Shown: one piece after another, positions 39,145-47,797 of the stretch
Layout: each line of letters starts with the position of its first letter
How positions within the stretch are numbered: the stretch's first letter is position 1
Source of the DNA: Zavarzinia aquatilis
GTDB taxonomy: Bacteria > Pseudomonadota > Alphaproteobacteria > Zavarziniales > Zavarziniaceae
Direction of reading: 5' to 3'
Assembly (NCBI RefSeq): GCF_003173035.1
Contig: NZ_QGLE01000007.1
Location: 124,001 to 188,000, forward strand
Length of the DNA stretch: 64,000 bases
Program-made: the position numbers and the translations under genes
The notes under the pieces: model-generated
The model's input: only the letters and a program-made list of their open reading frames with translations
Databases searched by the model: none
Told to the model about the DNA's origin: nothing

Positions 39145-40317
39145 TCAGACCGCCTGGGTTAGATGGGCGGCGATGGCCTTCTTCACCGGCACCATGCGGT
39201 TGGCGAAATGGAGCGCGGCCTTGCGCAGCAGGCGGGCGGGCACCCGCTCGTCGGTATAGAGCGAGGCGATCAGATTGGTCGCCTGATAGAGCGGGAAGGT
39301 CGCCGTGCGATGGGCCCGGTCGTAATCGGCCAGCAGGCCCGGATCGGCGATGTCGCGGCCGATGCGGACGGCCTGGATCAGGCGGCCGGCCAGCCGCTCC
39401 TGCGATTGCAGGCCGAAATTGAAGCCATGGGCGGTGACCGGGTGCATCCCCACGGCCGCATCGCCGACGAGGGCGCAGCGCGGCCCGGCGAAGCGATCGG
39501 CGAAGACCCCGACCAGCGGATAGACATGGCGCGTGCTGACCAGCTTCATGGCGCCCAGCCGGCCATCGAAACGCCGGGTCATCTCGGCGTTGAAGGCCTC
39601 CCCCTCGAGCGCCATCACCGCCTGCATCTCGCCCTGCGGCAGGGTCAGCACGGCGGACGCGCGAAGGCCGTTCAGCGGCAGCATGGCCAGGGTTTGGCCA
39701 TAGCCGAACCATTCCCAGGCGACATGATCGTGATCGACCTCGTGCTCCATGCGGCAGACCATCATGGAACGGCCGAAATCCTTGGTCGCGGCGCCGATGC
39801 CCAGCATCCGCCGGGTCTCGGACCAGCGGCTGTCGGCGCAGACGATCAGCCGGGCCGACAGGGTCTCGCCCGACGACAGGGCGAGTTGGACGCCCTGCCC
39901 GTCCCGCTCGATCCCGGTCACTTTGGTCTCGGCGATCAGGCGCGCCTCGCCCGCGTCCATCAACGACGAGAAGGCCGCCTTGCGGATCAGGTGATTGGGC
40001 ACGAGATAGCCGAGGGCATCGTGCCCCGCCGCCGCGGCCTTGATCTGCATGGCGAAGAGCGAGGGCCCGTCCATCACCCGCGCGTCGCGCAGCGGCGAGA
40101 CGTCGGCTTCGGCGATACGCGACCACAGGCCGAGGTCTTCCATGATCTTGCGCGAAGCATGGGTGAGCGCGATCTCCCGCCCGTCGAAGCCGGGATCGGC
40201 CAGGGCGGCGCGGGGCTGCTGCTCGATCAGGGTGACCGACAGGCCGCTGCCCGCCAGCGCGCGGGCGAAGCTCAGGCCGGCCGGCCCGGCCCCGACGATG
40301 GCGATATCAGCATCCAT
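39145..40317 (-). CDS. UbiH/COQ6-family FAD monooxygenase (390 aa)
   Basis: An aromatic-ring hydroxylase of the ubiquinone-biosynthesis type. FAD motifs: IAIVGAGPAGLSFARALAGSG at the N-terminus, and CALVGDAAVGMHPVTAHGFNFGLQ (the GD motif with the Ubi family GFN element). The NADPH/FAD motif is weak (LIVCADSRWSETRR). It may hydroxylate an intermediate of ubiquinone synthesis, and it looks closer to UbiM-type broad hydroxylases than to UbiH. No other ubi gene is nearby, so the exact ring position is unassigned. Confidence 0.82.
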   Translation of the reverse strand: MDADIAIVGAGPAGLSFARALAGSGLSVTLIEQQPRAALADPGFDGREIALTHASRKIMEDLGLWSRIAEADVSPLRDARVMDGPSLFAMQIKAAAAGHDALGYLVPNHLIRKAAFSSLMDAGEARLIAETKVTGIERDGQGVQLALSSGETLSARLIVCADSRWSETRRMLGIGAATKDFGRSMMVCRMEHEVDHDHVAWEWFGYGQTLAMLPLNGLRASAVLTLPQGEMQAVMALEGEAFNAEMTRRFDGRLGAMKLVSTRHVYPLVGVFADRFAGPRCALVGDAAVGMHPVTAHGFNFGLQSQERLAGRLIQAVRIGRDIADPGLLADYDRAHRTATFPLYQATNLIASLYTDERVPARLLRKAALHFANRMVPVKKAIAAHLTQAV

Positions 40318-40401
40318 GGCGTGCCTCGAAATCCTGCTGTGCCCTGCGGCATACTACGCCCTTGCGGCCCTGAAAAGGCTACGGCGTGCCGCACCCCGCG
40401 A

Positions 40402-41367
40402 TCAGCGTATCGTCTGTCGCAGGAAGTGACCGATCTTGTCGATGGCGGCGCGGCCTTCCGGGATGTAGCGGGCAAAGGCGTGCCAGACATGGGGCATCCG
40501 GTGCCAGACGTCGATTTCGACGGGAACGCCCGCCGCCCGCAGGTTGGCGACCATGCGCGTCGAATCCGACAGAAGCACCTCGTCCGAGCCGACATGGATC
40601 AGGGTCGGCGGCAGGCCCGAAGCCTCGCCGAAGATGGGCGAGGCTTCGGGGTGCTTCGGATCGGCGCCCTGAAGATAGGTCAGGCTGCCGTAGATGACAC
40701 CCGGCAGCGGGATCATAGGATCCGACTTGGCGTGCATGTAATGGCTCTCGCCGGTCACGGTCAGGTCGAGATAGGGCGACAGGCCGACCGCCGCGCCCGG
40801 CATGGGCAGGCCAAGCGCCTTGATCCGCATCAGGAGGCCGAAGGTCAGGCCGCCGCCCGCCGAATCGCCCATGATCGCGATCTTCTGGGGCGGAATACCG
40901 CTGTCGAGCATGAAGCGGTAGCCGGTCAGGGAATCGTCGATCTGGGCTGGAAAGGCGAATTCGGGGGCGAGGCGATAGTCGATGACCAGCATCCGCGCCG
41001 CCGCCGCCCGGGCGATGCGCCAGGTGAAGCCGAGATGGGTCTTCGGCGAGCACATGACATAGCCGCCGCCATGCAGATAGAGGATATGGCGCCCTTCGGT
41101 CGCGTTCGCCGGCTCGATCCAGTGGCCGGGCACGCCGCCGGCATCGACGTCGATCACCTTCACATCATCGGGTGGCGGCGGCAGGCGGCGGGACAGTTTC
41201 TCGACCTGGGCCCGCACCACCTGCACCGGAATGTCGAAACGGATGCGGTTCTTGAAGGTACGGCGCAGGAAGGCGCGCAGCAGGCGGGCGCGCAGGCTGA
41301 TCCTGCGCGGCCCATCGCCCGCGACCGTGACGACCAGTGCTCCCGAACGGCCCTCGACCGATGCCAT
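40402..41367 (-). CDS. HSL-family alpha/beta hydrolase (321 aa)
   Basis: A carboxylesterase of the hormone-sensitive-lipase family. The oxyanion motif is HGGGY (from His99), the nucleophile is Ser169 in GDSAGGG, and later Asp and His residues (HVGSDEVLL, WHRMPHVWHAFARY) complete the triad. The N-terminal cap contains basic helices. Substrate probably a short- or medium-chain ester. GGGGGAG precedes the ATG. A dyad lies in the likely promoter upstream. Confidence 0.9.
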   Translation of the reverse strand: MASVEGRSGALVVTVAGDGPRRISLRARLLRAFLRRTFKNRIRFDIPVQVVRAQVEKLSRRLPPPPDDVKVIDVDAGGVPGHWIEPANATEGRHILYLHGGGYVMCSPKTHLGFTWRIARAAAARMLVIDYRLAPEFAFPAQIDDSLTGYRFMLDSGIPPQKIAIMGDSAGGGLTFGLLMRIKALGLPMPGAAVGLSPYLDLTVTGESHYMHAKSDPMIPLPGVIYGSLTYLQGADPKHPEASPIFGEASGLPPTLIHVGSDEVLLSDSTRMVANLRAAGVPVEIDVWHRMPHVWHAFARYIPEGRAAIDKIGHFLRQTIR

Positions 41368-41410
41368 GCCCGCTCTCCCCCAATACCCGACAGCCCATGC
41401 TTATTGCATT

Positions 41411-41424
41411 TATGCTGCAGCATA
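41411..41424 (-). promoter_or_regulatory. Dyad within likely hydrolase promoter
   Basis: TATGCTGCAGCATA is a 14-bp perfect palindrome 44-57 bases upstream of the hydrolase ATG. On the minus strand TTGCCA lies just before it, and TGCAAT follows 17 bases after TTGCCA. The dyad would then sit between the -35 and -10 boxes, a position used by MerR-type activators or by repressors. Confidence 0.35.
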
Positions 41425-41453
41425 GTGGCAAGCGGGCGCGGCGCCCGCAAGCC

Positions 41454-42152
41454 TCAGGCCGCGAGGGGCAGGCGCGCCCGCACGGTGAAGGGGGCGCCCG
41501 GAGAATCCTGCACGAAGACACAGGCTTGCCCGACCGTGACCGGCCGGCCCTCGATGGGGGCGAAATGGCCGAGCGCCGCGACCTCCACCCGCTCCCGCTC
41601 CGGCGAGGTCAGATTGGCCGACAAGGTCATGTGGAAGCGCCATTCGTCGAAAACGTAAGGATAGCCCCAGCGGGCGAGCAGCGCGTCCTGCGCCGGGCTC
41701 AGGGGATGTTTCTTCCGCTTCTCGATCTCGGCCGCCGTGGGCGGGGCGCGGAACTCGTCCAGCCCCGCGACCAGCGGATCGGCCAGCGCCCGCCAGGGTG
41801 CCATGTCACCCGCCGGCACCAGGGCGAGGAAACCGCCGATCCGCCCGACCTTCAGGGGCGGCGCGGCAAAAGTCTTTATGCCGGCGACAATGCCGCGCGC
41901 GGCTTCGATGAAGTCGTCGGGCGAGATGCCATCGCGCAGACGCATTGGCGGCTTCAGGGTGGCGTGAAAGCCGTAACCACGCGGCTCCGCCGTGATCTCG
42001 GCGAAACGCTCCGGCGTGATCGGCGGCAGCAGCGGCTGGGCGGCGGGTGCGCCGGTCTCGGCGTCGCGGCCCAGCCACTGGCTGCCCAGCCGGTGCAAGG
42101 GACTGGCCACGGGCGGCGCCCAATAGAGCGCGTAACGATAAGCCACGATCAC
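41454..42152 (-). CDS. DUF1045 phosphonate-operon protein, 2H phosphoesterase-like (232 aa)
   Basis: The protein has the two H-x-T-L motifs of the 2H phosphoesterase superfamily: HATLKPP (His63) and HMTLS (His174). Both catalytic histidines and threonines are intact. The DUF1045 family is found almost only in C-P lyase operons. Such enzymes open cyclic phosphates. No phnP or phnN is seen, so it may act on the 5-phosphoribosyl 1,2-cyclic phosphate product. That is inference. The start is a GTG overlapping the phnM stop (GTGA). Confidence 0.88.
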   Translation of the reverse strand: MIVAYRYALYWAPPVASPLHRLGSQWLGRDAETGAPAAQPLLPPITPERFAEITAEPRGYGFHATLKPPMRLRDGISPDDFIEAARGIVAGIKTFAAPPLKVGRIGGFLALVPAGDMAPWRALADPLVAGLDEFRAPPTAAEIEKRKKHPLSPAQDALLARWGYPYVFDEWRFHMTLSANLTSPERERVEVAALGHFAPIEGRPVTVGQACVFVQDSPGAPFTVRARLPLAA

Positions 42153-43285
42153 ATCACCCGCTTGCCGTCGCGCCAGACCATGTCCACGACCGGCATGGCG
42201 CCGTGGCGCCGCACCCGCAGCACGTCGGCGCGCAGGCCCGCCTCCAGCCGGCCGACGTCGTGAAAGCCGATGGCCGCCGCCGGATGGGCGCTGACCGTGC
42301 TGATCGCCGCCGGCAGGGAAAAGCCATGGGCATCGTGCAGGATGAAGGCGCCGATCAGCATCGACGACGGCACATAGTCCGACGCCATGATGTCGAGCAC
42401 GCCACTCGCCGCCAGTTCCGCCACCGAGACATTGCCGGAGTGGGAGCCGCCGCGCACCAGATTGGGCGCCCCGGCGATCACGCTCATGCCCTGACCGTGG
42501 GCGGCCCGCGCCGCCTCGATGCTGGTCGGGAATTCGGCGAGGGTGATGCCCTCGGCCAGCGCCTCCGCCACCTCGTCCGGCGTGCGGTCGTCGTGGCTGG
42601 CGACCGGAATGCCCCGCGCCTTGCTCATTTCGATGATTTCCGCGCGATGGGCCGGGCCGACGGCATCGCGCAAGGACCGGCGCTTGTCGACATAGGCCTC
42701 GAATTCGGCGTCGCTCAGCTGGGGATATTGCTGGCGGTATTTCGAGCCGTCGAGGAACTGGCGCTGCCCGGGCGTATGGTCCATGACCGAGGCGAGCAGC
42801 AGGTCCGGATCGTCGGCGAGGCCGCGGAACAGCTCGACCACCTGTTCGTGGCCGATCTCGCAGCGCAGGTGCAGGGCGTGGCGCGCCTTGAACATGCCGC
42901 TGTCCCGGCCCTGACGCCAGGCGTCGACCGCGAGGCCGAAGGTCTTCACCCGCTCCCCGTCCGGCCAGACGTCGCCGACGGCGAGACTGTCGAGCACGGT
43001 GGTGATGCCGGCCGCCAGCACCTGCCGGTCGTGGGCGACGATCGCCGCTTCCGCCGGCCAGGGCACGCGCACCCGGGGCATCATGTGTTTCTCGAGGTTG
43101 TCCGTGTGCAGGTCCACGAGGCCGGGCAGCAGATAGTCGCCCTCCATGTCGAGGGCGGCGGAAAGGCCCGATATCCCCTCCTCCACCGCGGCGATGCGCC
43201 CGTCTCGCAGCACGAGGGTCGCGCCGTCGAGCACCGCATCGGCGGTGACGACCCGCGCATTGGTCAGGATGGTCTCTTCACTCAT
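42149..43285 (-). CDS. phnM: Ribose 1-methylphosphonate 5-triphosphate diphosphatase (operon copy)
   Basis: An amidohydrolase-fold enzyme that removes pyrophosphate from the phosphonate-ribose triphosphate made by PhnGHL-I. LLPGLVDLHTDNLEKHMMPR carries the first metal histidines (His60 onward). PVASHDDRTPDEVAEA and APNLVRGGSHSGNVSV are PhnM hallmarks, and the late acidic ligand is in IMASDYVPSSML. The start overlaps the phnL stop by four bases (ATGA). A second, diverged phnM lies beyond phnF. Confidence 0.95.
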   Translation of the reverse strand: MSEETILTNARVVTADAVLDGATLVLRDGRIAAVEEGISGLSAALDMEGDYLLPGLVDLHTDNLEKHMMPRVRVPWPAEAAIVAHDRQVLAAGITTVLDSLAVGDVWPDGERVKTFGLAVDAWRQGRDSGMFKARHALHLRCEIGHEQVVELFRGLADDPDLLLASVMDHTPGQRQFLDGSKYRQQYPQLSDAEFEAYVDKRRSLRDAVGPAHRAEIIEMSKARGIPVASHDDRTPDEVAEALAEGITLAEFPTSIEAARAAHGQGMSVIAGAPNLVRGGSHSGNVSVAELAASGVLDIMASDYVPSSMLIGAFILHDAHGFSLPAAISTVSAHPAAAIGFHDVGRLEAGLRADVLRVRRHGAMPVVDMVWRDGKRVM

Positions 43286-43974
43286 GCCGCCTGCTCCACA
43301 CGCTTCATCGGCAACAAACGGGTCGCGATCCGCGCCCGCAGGACGCCGTCGTGACAGATGGCGAGAATCGCCGTGCCCCGATCCTTGGCCTCGTCGATCA
43401 ATTGCGCAACCACGGCGGCGTTTTCCGCGTCGAGCGACGCCGTCGGCTCGTCGAGCAGCAGGAGCGGCCAGTCGACGACGAAGCCCCGCGCGATGTTCAC
43501 CCGCTGCTGCTCCCCGCCCGAAAAGGTCGCGGGCGGCAGTGACCAGAGTTTTTCCGGCAGGTTCAGGCGGCGCAGCAGATCGGCGGCCTTGCCCCGCGCG
43601 ACCTCGGGCGTATCGCCCCGCGCCCGCGCCGGCTCCGCCACGATGTCGAGCGCGGCGACCCGGGGCACCACCCGCAGGAACTGGCTGACATGGCCGATGG
43701 TGGTCCGGCGCAGGGCCATGATCGCCCGGGGGCCGGCCACCGCGATATCGGTGCCGGCGACGACAATATGCCCGCCATCGACGCGGTAAGTGCCATAGAC
43801 CGCCTTGATCAGGCTGGATTTGCCGACGCCCGAAGGCCCATCCAGCACCACGCATTCGCCGGGATGAAGATCGAGGTCGACCCCGGCGAGCACGTCGAGC
43901 CGAAGCCCGCCGCGCAGGTGCTGGATGAAATGCTTGTGGACGCCGCGAAGGGACAGGATCGGTTGCATCGCCAT
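43282..43974 (-). CDS. phnL: C-P lyase ATP-binding subunit PhnL
   Basis: An ABC-type ATPase needed with PhnGHI to attach the phosphonate to ribose. Walker A is GPSGVGKSS, signature FSGGEQQRVNIARGF, Walker B LLLLDEPTASLD. The N-terminal LRGVHKHFIQHLRGGLRLDVLAGVDLDL is PhnL-specific. Length 230 aa. It begins one base after the phnK stop. Confidence 0.95.
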   Translation of the reverse strand: MAMQPILSLRGVHKHFIQHLRGGLRLDVLAGVDLDLHPGECVVLDGPSGVGKSSLIKAVYGTYRVDGGHIVVAGTDIAVAGPRAIMALRRTTIGHVSQFLRVVPRVAALDIVAEPARARGDTPEVARGKAADLLRRLNLPEKLWSLPPATFSGGEQQRVNIARGFVVDWPLLLLDEPTASLDAENAAVVAQLIDEAKDRGTAILAICHDGVLRARIATRLLPMKRVEQAA

Positions 43975-43975
43975 C

Positions 43976-44758
43976 TCAGGCCGCCAGGACGGAGGAAACG
44001 AGAAGCTGGGTATAGGGCTCGCGCGGGTCGTCCAGCACCTGATCGGTCAGGCCTTCCTCGATCACCCGGCCGCCCTGCATGACCATCAGCCTATCGGCCA
44101 GCAGCCGCGCGACGCCAAGGTCGTGGGTGACGATGACGACCGACAGTCCAAGGTCGGCGACGAGGGAGCGCAGAAGGTCGAGCAGCCGCGCCTGCACCGA
44201 GACATCGAGGCCGCCGGTTGGTTCGTCCATCAGCACGAGGCGGGGGCCGGAGACCAGATTACGCGCGATCTGCAGGCGCTGCTGCATCCCGCCGGAAAAT
44301 TGCGTCGGCCGGTCGTCGATGCGCGCGCCGTCGATCTCGACCCGGGTCAGCCAGTCGAGGGCGCTTTGCCGGATACGGCCGTAATGCCGGCCGCCGGTCG
44401 CCATCAGCCGCTCCCCGACATTGCCGCCCGCCGTGACCGCGAGACGCAGACCGTCGCGCGGGTTCTGATGCACGAAGCCGAGTTCGGTGCGCGCCAGATG
44501 ACGCCGCCGCGCCTCCGGCAGGGCAAGAAGGTCGAGCAGCTCGCCCGACGCGTCGCGATAGGACAGGCTGCCACCCGACGGCGCCAGCAGCCCGCCCAGG
44601 AGCTTCAGCAAGGTGGTCTTGCCCGAGCCGGATTCGCCGACGATGCCGAGCACGTCGCCGGGCCAGAGGTCGAAAGAGACACCCCGCACGCCCTGACCGT
44701 TGCCGTAATCGAAGCGCAGGTCGCGGGCCGAGAGGATGGCATCAGGCGGCATCGTCAT
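43976..44758 (-). CDS. phnK: C-P lyase ATP-binding subunit PhnK
   Basis: An ABC-type protein that docks on PhnJ in the C-P lyase complex. Walker A is GESGSGKTT, signature FSGGMQQRLQIARNL, Walker B LVLMDEPTGGLD. The insertion FVHQNPRDGLRL is characteristic of PhnK. Length 260 aa. It overlaps the phnJ C-terminal codons by 17 bases. Confidence 0.95.
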   Translation of the reverse strand: MTMPPDAILSARDLRFDYGNGQGVRGVSFDLWPGDVLGIVGESGSGKTTLLKLLGGLLAPSGGSLSYRDASGELLDLLALPEARRRHLARTELGFVHQNPRDGLRLAVTAGGNVGERLMATGGRHYGRIRQSALDWLTRVEIDGARIDDRPTQFSGGMQQRLQIARNLVSGPRLVLMDEPTGGLDVSVQARLLDLLRSLVADLGLSVVIVTHDLGVARLLADRLMVMQGGRVIEEGLTDQVLDDPREPYTQLLVSSVLAA

Positions 44759-45599
44759 GGGCCAGCCCTTCCTGCCGCGCGCGGCAATGATCGGTGTCGG
44801 AGCAGACGAAGATGCGGCCGCCCGCGTCGTCGGTCACGATTTCGTCGAGGAAACTCTCCGTGTCGCCGCAGATGGCGCAGGGGTGCCCCGGATGATCGAC
44901 GGCGAAGGGATGATCCTCGAAATCGAGGCTGCGCACGGGCGTATAGGGCGGAATGGCATAGATGCGCTTTTCCCGCCCCGCGCCGAACAATTGCAGCGCC
45001 GGACAGTCCGACAGTTTCGGATTGTCGAACTTGGGGATCGGGCTCGGGCTGGTCAGGTAACGGCCCGCGACCTCGACCGGGTAGTCGTAGGCGCGCTTGA
45101 TCTTGCCGTGGATGGCGATGTCCTCGTAAAGCTCGACCTGCATCACGCCGTAATCGCCTAGGGCGTGAAGGGCGCGGGTCTCCGCCTCCCTCGGCTCGAG
45201 CCAGCGCAAAGGCTCCGGGATCGGCACCTGATAGACGAGGATCTGCTTTTCGCTCAGGGGTGTTTCGGGGATGCGGTGGCGGGTCTGGATCACGCTCGCC
45301 TCCTCCGTCCGCGTCGTCGTGGCGACGCCCGCCGTCTTGGCGAAGAAGCGGCGGATGGAGACGGCATTGGTGGTATCGTCCGCGCCCTGGTCGATGACCT
45401 TCAGCGTGTCGTCAGGACCGAGCACGGCCGCCGTCACCTGGATGCCGCCGGTGCCCCAGCCATAGGGCAAGGGCATCTCGCGCGAGGCGAAGGGCACCTG
45501 ATAGCCGGGCACCGCCACGGCCTTCAAGAGGGCACGGCGGATCATCCGCTTGGTCTGTTCGTCGAGATAGGCGAAATTGTAACCGCTGTCTTCGCTCAT
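44742..45599 (-). CDS. phnJ: Radical-SAM C-P lyase catalytic subunit
   Basis: Breaks the carbon-phosphorus bond by radical chemistry. The cysteines are Cys241, Cys244, Cys266 and Cys272, with spacing C-x2-C-x21-C-x5-C identical to E. coli PhnJ. The glycyl-radical site Gly32 lies in VPGYQVPFASRE. The segment PFASREMPLPYGWGTGG is unaltered. All residues needed for activity are visible. Length 285 aa. It starts with a four-base overlap with phnI. Confidence 0.97.
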   Translation of the reverse strand: MSEDSGYNFAYLDEQTKRMIRRALLKAVAVPGYQVPFASREMPLPYGWGTGGIQVTAAVLGPDDTLKVIDQGADDTTNAVSIRRFFAKTAGVATTTRTEEASVIQTRHRIPETPLSEKQILVYQVPIPEPLRWLEPREAETRALHALGDYGVMQVELYEDIAIHGKIKRAYDYPVEVAGRYLTSPSPIPKFDNPKLSDCPALQLFGAGREKRIYAIPPYTPVRSLDFEDHPFAVDHPGHPCAICGDTESFLDEIVTDDAGGRIFVCSDTDHCRARQEGLAHDDAA

Positions 45600-46681
45600 T
45601 CCGCCGCCTCCTTCAGGGCCTTGGCCCGCAGCGCCCGGACGAGCTGCAATTCCGCCTGGAAGTCGACGTAATGCGGCAGTTTCAGATGCTGCACGAAGCC
45701 CGAGGCCTCGACATTGTCGGCATGGGAGAGGACGAATTCCTCGTCCTGCGCCGGGCCCTGCACCGCCTCGCCCAGTTCTTCCGCCCGCAGCGCCCGGTCG
45801 ACCAGAGCCATGGCCATCGCCTTCCGCTCGCCCCGGCCAAACACAAGGCCATAGCCGCGCGTGAACTGCGCGGGACGGGTGGCATCGCCCTTGAACTGGT
45901 TCACGCTCTGGCATTCGGTCAGCACGATGTCGCCGATGTCGACGGCAAAGCCCAGCTCCGGCACCTCGACCTCGACCGAAACCTCGCCCTGGCGGATTTC
46001 ACCGGCGAAGGGGTGGTTGCGACCGTAACCCCGCTGGGTGGAGTAACCGAGGGAGAGCAGGAAGCCTTCGTCGCCCCGCGCCATGGATTGCAGGCGAAGC
46101 GGGCGGCCGGCGGGAAAGCTCAGCGGCTCCCGCGTCAGGTCGGGGACCGGGCCGCTCTCGTCCTCGGGCGGCACTTCCCGTTCCATCAGGCCCTCGCCGA
46201 CCAGCAGTTCCAGCACCCTCGGCATCGCCCCCTCGCCCGGCGTCGCCTGTGGTGCCACCGGCACCGCGCCGCCTTCCGCCGCCAGCGCGAAATCGAGCAG
46301 GCGGTGGGTGTAATCATAGGTGGGGCCGAGGATCTGGCCGCCGGGCAGATCCTTGAAGGTCGCCGAGATCCGCCGCTCCACCGCCATGTCGGCCGTGTCG
46401 ACCGGCAGGCTGCCGGCGAAGCGGGGCAAGGTGGTGCGATAGGCGCGCAACAGGAACACCGCCTCGATCACATCGCCCTGCGCCTGCTTCAGCGCGAGGG
46501 CGGCGAGATCGGGATCGTGGAGCGAAGCCTCCGCCATCACCCGGTCGACCGCGAGGCCGAGCTGTTCCCGGATCTGGTCGAGGGTGAGTTCGGGCACCGC
46601 GGGATCGCCCCGCCGCTCTTCCGCCAGCCAGGCGCGGGCGGCGTCGATCGCCGCTTCGCCGCCCTTTACCGCGACATACAT
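45596..46681 (-). CDS. phnI: C-P lyase subunit PhnI (nucleosidase)
   Basis: The core-complex subunit thought to displace adenine from ATP for attachment of the phosphonate. MYVAVKGGEAAIDAARAWLAEERRGDP at the N-terminus, SLHDPDLAALALKQAQGDVIEAVFLLRAYRTTLPR, and SLGYSTQRGYGRNHPFAGEIRQGEV are diagnostic. Length 361 aa, normal. It sits between phnH (nine bases) and phnJ (overlap). Confidence 0.96.
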   Translation of the reverse strand: MYVAVKGGEAAIDAARAWLAEERRGDPAVPELTLDQIREQLGLAVDRVMAEASLHDPDLAALALKQAQGDVIEAVFLLRAYRTTLPRFAGSLPVDTADMAVERRISATFKDLPGGQILGPTYDYTHRLLDFALAAEGGAVPVAPQATPGEGAMPRVLELLVGEGLMEREVPPEDESGPVPDLTREPLSFPAGRPLRLQSMARGDEGFLLSLGYSTQRGYGRNHPFAGEIRQGEVSVEVEVPELGFAVDIGDIVLTECQSVNQFKGDATRPAQFTRGYGLVFGRGERKAMAMALVDRALRAEELGEAVQGPAQDEEFVLSHADNVEASGFVQHLKLPHYVDFQAELQLVRALRAKALKEAAE

Positions 46682-46690
46682 GGCCGCCCC

Positions 46691-47278
46691 CTACACTATG
46701 CGCGTGCTGCGCGGCAGGGCCGCCAGCCGGTCGCCACAACACAGGACAAGATCGACGCCGCGTGGAAACAGCGCCCGCTGCGCCGCCCAGGCCGCGGCGA
46801 AGCCTTCCGGCAGGCCCTCGACCGCGAGCTGTTCGACCTCGCGGATGCCCGGCCCGCGCAGGGAAAGCACCGGCCCGCTGCCGAGCGCCGAAACCTCGAC
46901 GATCACCGTCGCCGACTGGTCGGGCATGGCATCGCTGCCGGCGGCGAAACGGGTAAGCGGCAACAGTCCGGCCGCCGCAACGACGGCGAAAGCCGCCTCC
47001 CCCTCGCCCGCCAGCGGCGCGCCCAGCCGCCCGGCGACAAAGCCGCGCAAGGCCGGCGTCGCCGGCACATGAACCGGCGTGTCGCCATCGGCGAGCGCGG
47101 CAAGCACGCTGGCCGCCGCCGGGGACAGGCCTTGGGGCGCGAGCGCCGGCTGCGTCAGGCGCTGAATGCGGCCGGGCCGGGCCATGGCGTCGAGGATCAG
47201 GCGAAAGGCGGCCTGCGCCTGCAAGGTCTCGTCGGCGAAACCGCTGGCGAGACCGTCGATCAGGGCCATTTCAGACAT
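46691..47278 (-). CDS. phnH: C-P lyase subunit PhnH
   Basis: A structural subunit of the PhnGHIJ core complex. LASGFADETLQAQAAFRLILDAMARPGRIQRL at the N-terminus and ALALLLTLAD-type degenerate segments (ALAPQGLSPAAASVLAALADGDTPV) are as in PhnH. VDLVLCCGDRLAALPR is near the C-terminus. Length 195 aa. It overlaps phnG by eight bases. Confidence 0.93.
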   Translation of the reverse strand: MSEMALIDGLASGFADETLQAQAAFRLILDAMARPGRIQRLTQPALAPQGLSPAAASVLAALADGDTPVHVPATPALRGFVAGRLGAPLAGEGEAAFAVVAAAGLLPLTRFAAGSDAMPDQSATVIVEVSALGSGPVLSLRGPGIREVEQLAVEGLPEGFAAAWAAQRALFPRGVDLVLCCGDRLAALPRSTRIV

Positions 47279-47720
47279 CGCCGCGCACCATCGTGAAGAA
47301 CTCCACTTTCGTTGCCGCCGCTTTCGCCGCGCGGGCCTCGCGCGTCGCGGCCTGGGCCGCCGCCAGCGGCGCGACCACCCGCGCCTTCAGCAGGGCGCCC
47401 TCCGGCCGCTGCAACAGCAGATCGAGCCGGGCGACCGCCTCGGCCTTGCGCTTGTCACGGCCCGCGATCCAGCCGACGCCCAGGCGCCCCTCGTCGTCGG
47501 TGACGGTACAGCGCGAGACGGTCATTTCGCCGAGATTGAAACGCTCCCCCGTGCCGCCGGCCCGCCCACGCACCATGACGAGGCCGGTTTCCGCCGCCCG
47601 CACCACGCGGCAGGGCGGCGCCCCCGCCCCTTCGACCGCCGCCGCCAGCTCGTCACCAGGCGCCCGCGCCAGCACGGCGAGCCAGCGGCGGCGTTCCTCG
47701 GTCATGTCTTCCGTCGTCAT
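47271..47720 (-). CDS. phnG: C-P lyase subunit PhnG
   Basis: The first gene of the lyase operon. The small core subunit works with PhnH, PhnI and PhnL. The segments RAAETGLVMVRGRAGGTGERFNLGEMTVSRC, with VGWIAGRDKRKAEAVARLD further on, identify it. Length 149 aa. An alternative ATG five codons in has a purine-rich stretch very close to it. The operator-like site lies 19 bases upstream of the ATG, where a repressor would block initiation. Confidence 0.94.
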   Translation of the reverse strand: MTTEDMTEERRRWLAVLARAPGDELAAAVEGAGAPPCRVVRAAETGLVMVRGRAGGTGERFNLGEMTVSRCTVTDDEGRLGVGWIAGRDKRKAEAVARLDLLLQRPEGALLKARVVAPLAAAQAATREARAAKAAATKVEFFTMVRGDV

Positions 47721-47738
47721 CGCGCGTTCGCCATCTTG

Positions 47739-47757
47739 TCTAGTCGTCTAGATGTAT
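47739..47757. promoter_or_regulatory. Putative PhnF operator, divergent phnG/phnF region
   Basis: TCTAGTCGTCTAGATGTAT contains the dyad TCTAG-N4-CTAGA. An identical 19-base copy in inverse orientation lies after phnF. PhnF-type GntR regulators are known to bind TCTAGAC-like palindromes. Placement between phnG and phnF suits control of the lyase operon and autoregulation. Confidence 0.7.
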
Positions 47758-47797
47758 CTAGGATGCCCGCAGGCAGCGTGGCCAGCAAGGGGGATGA

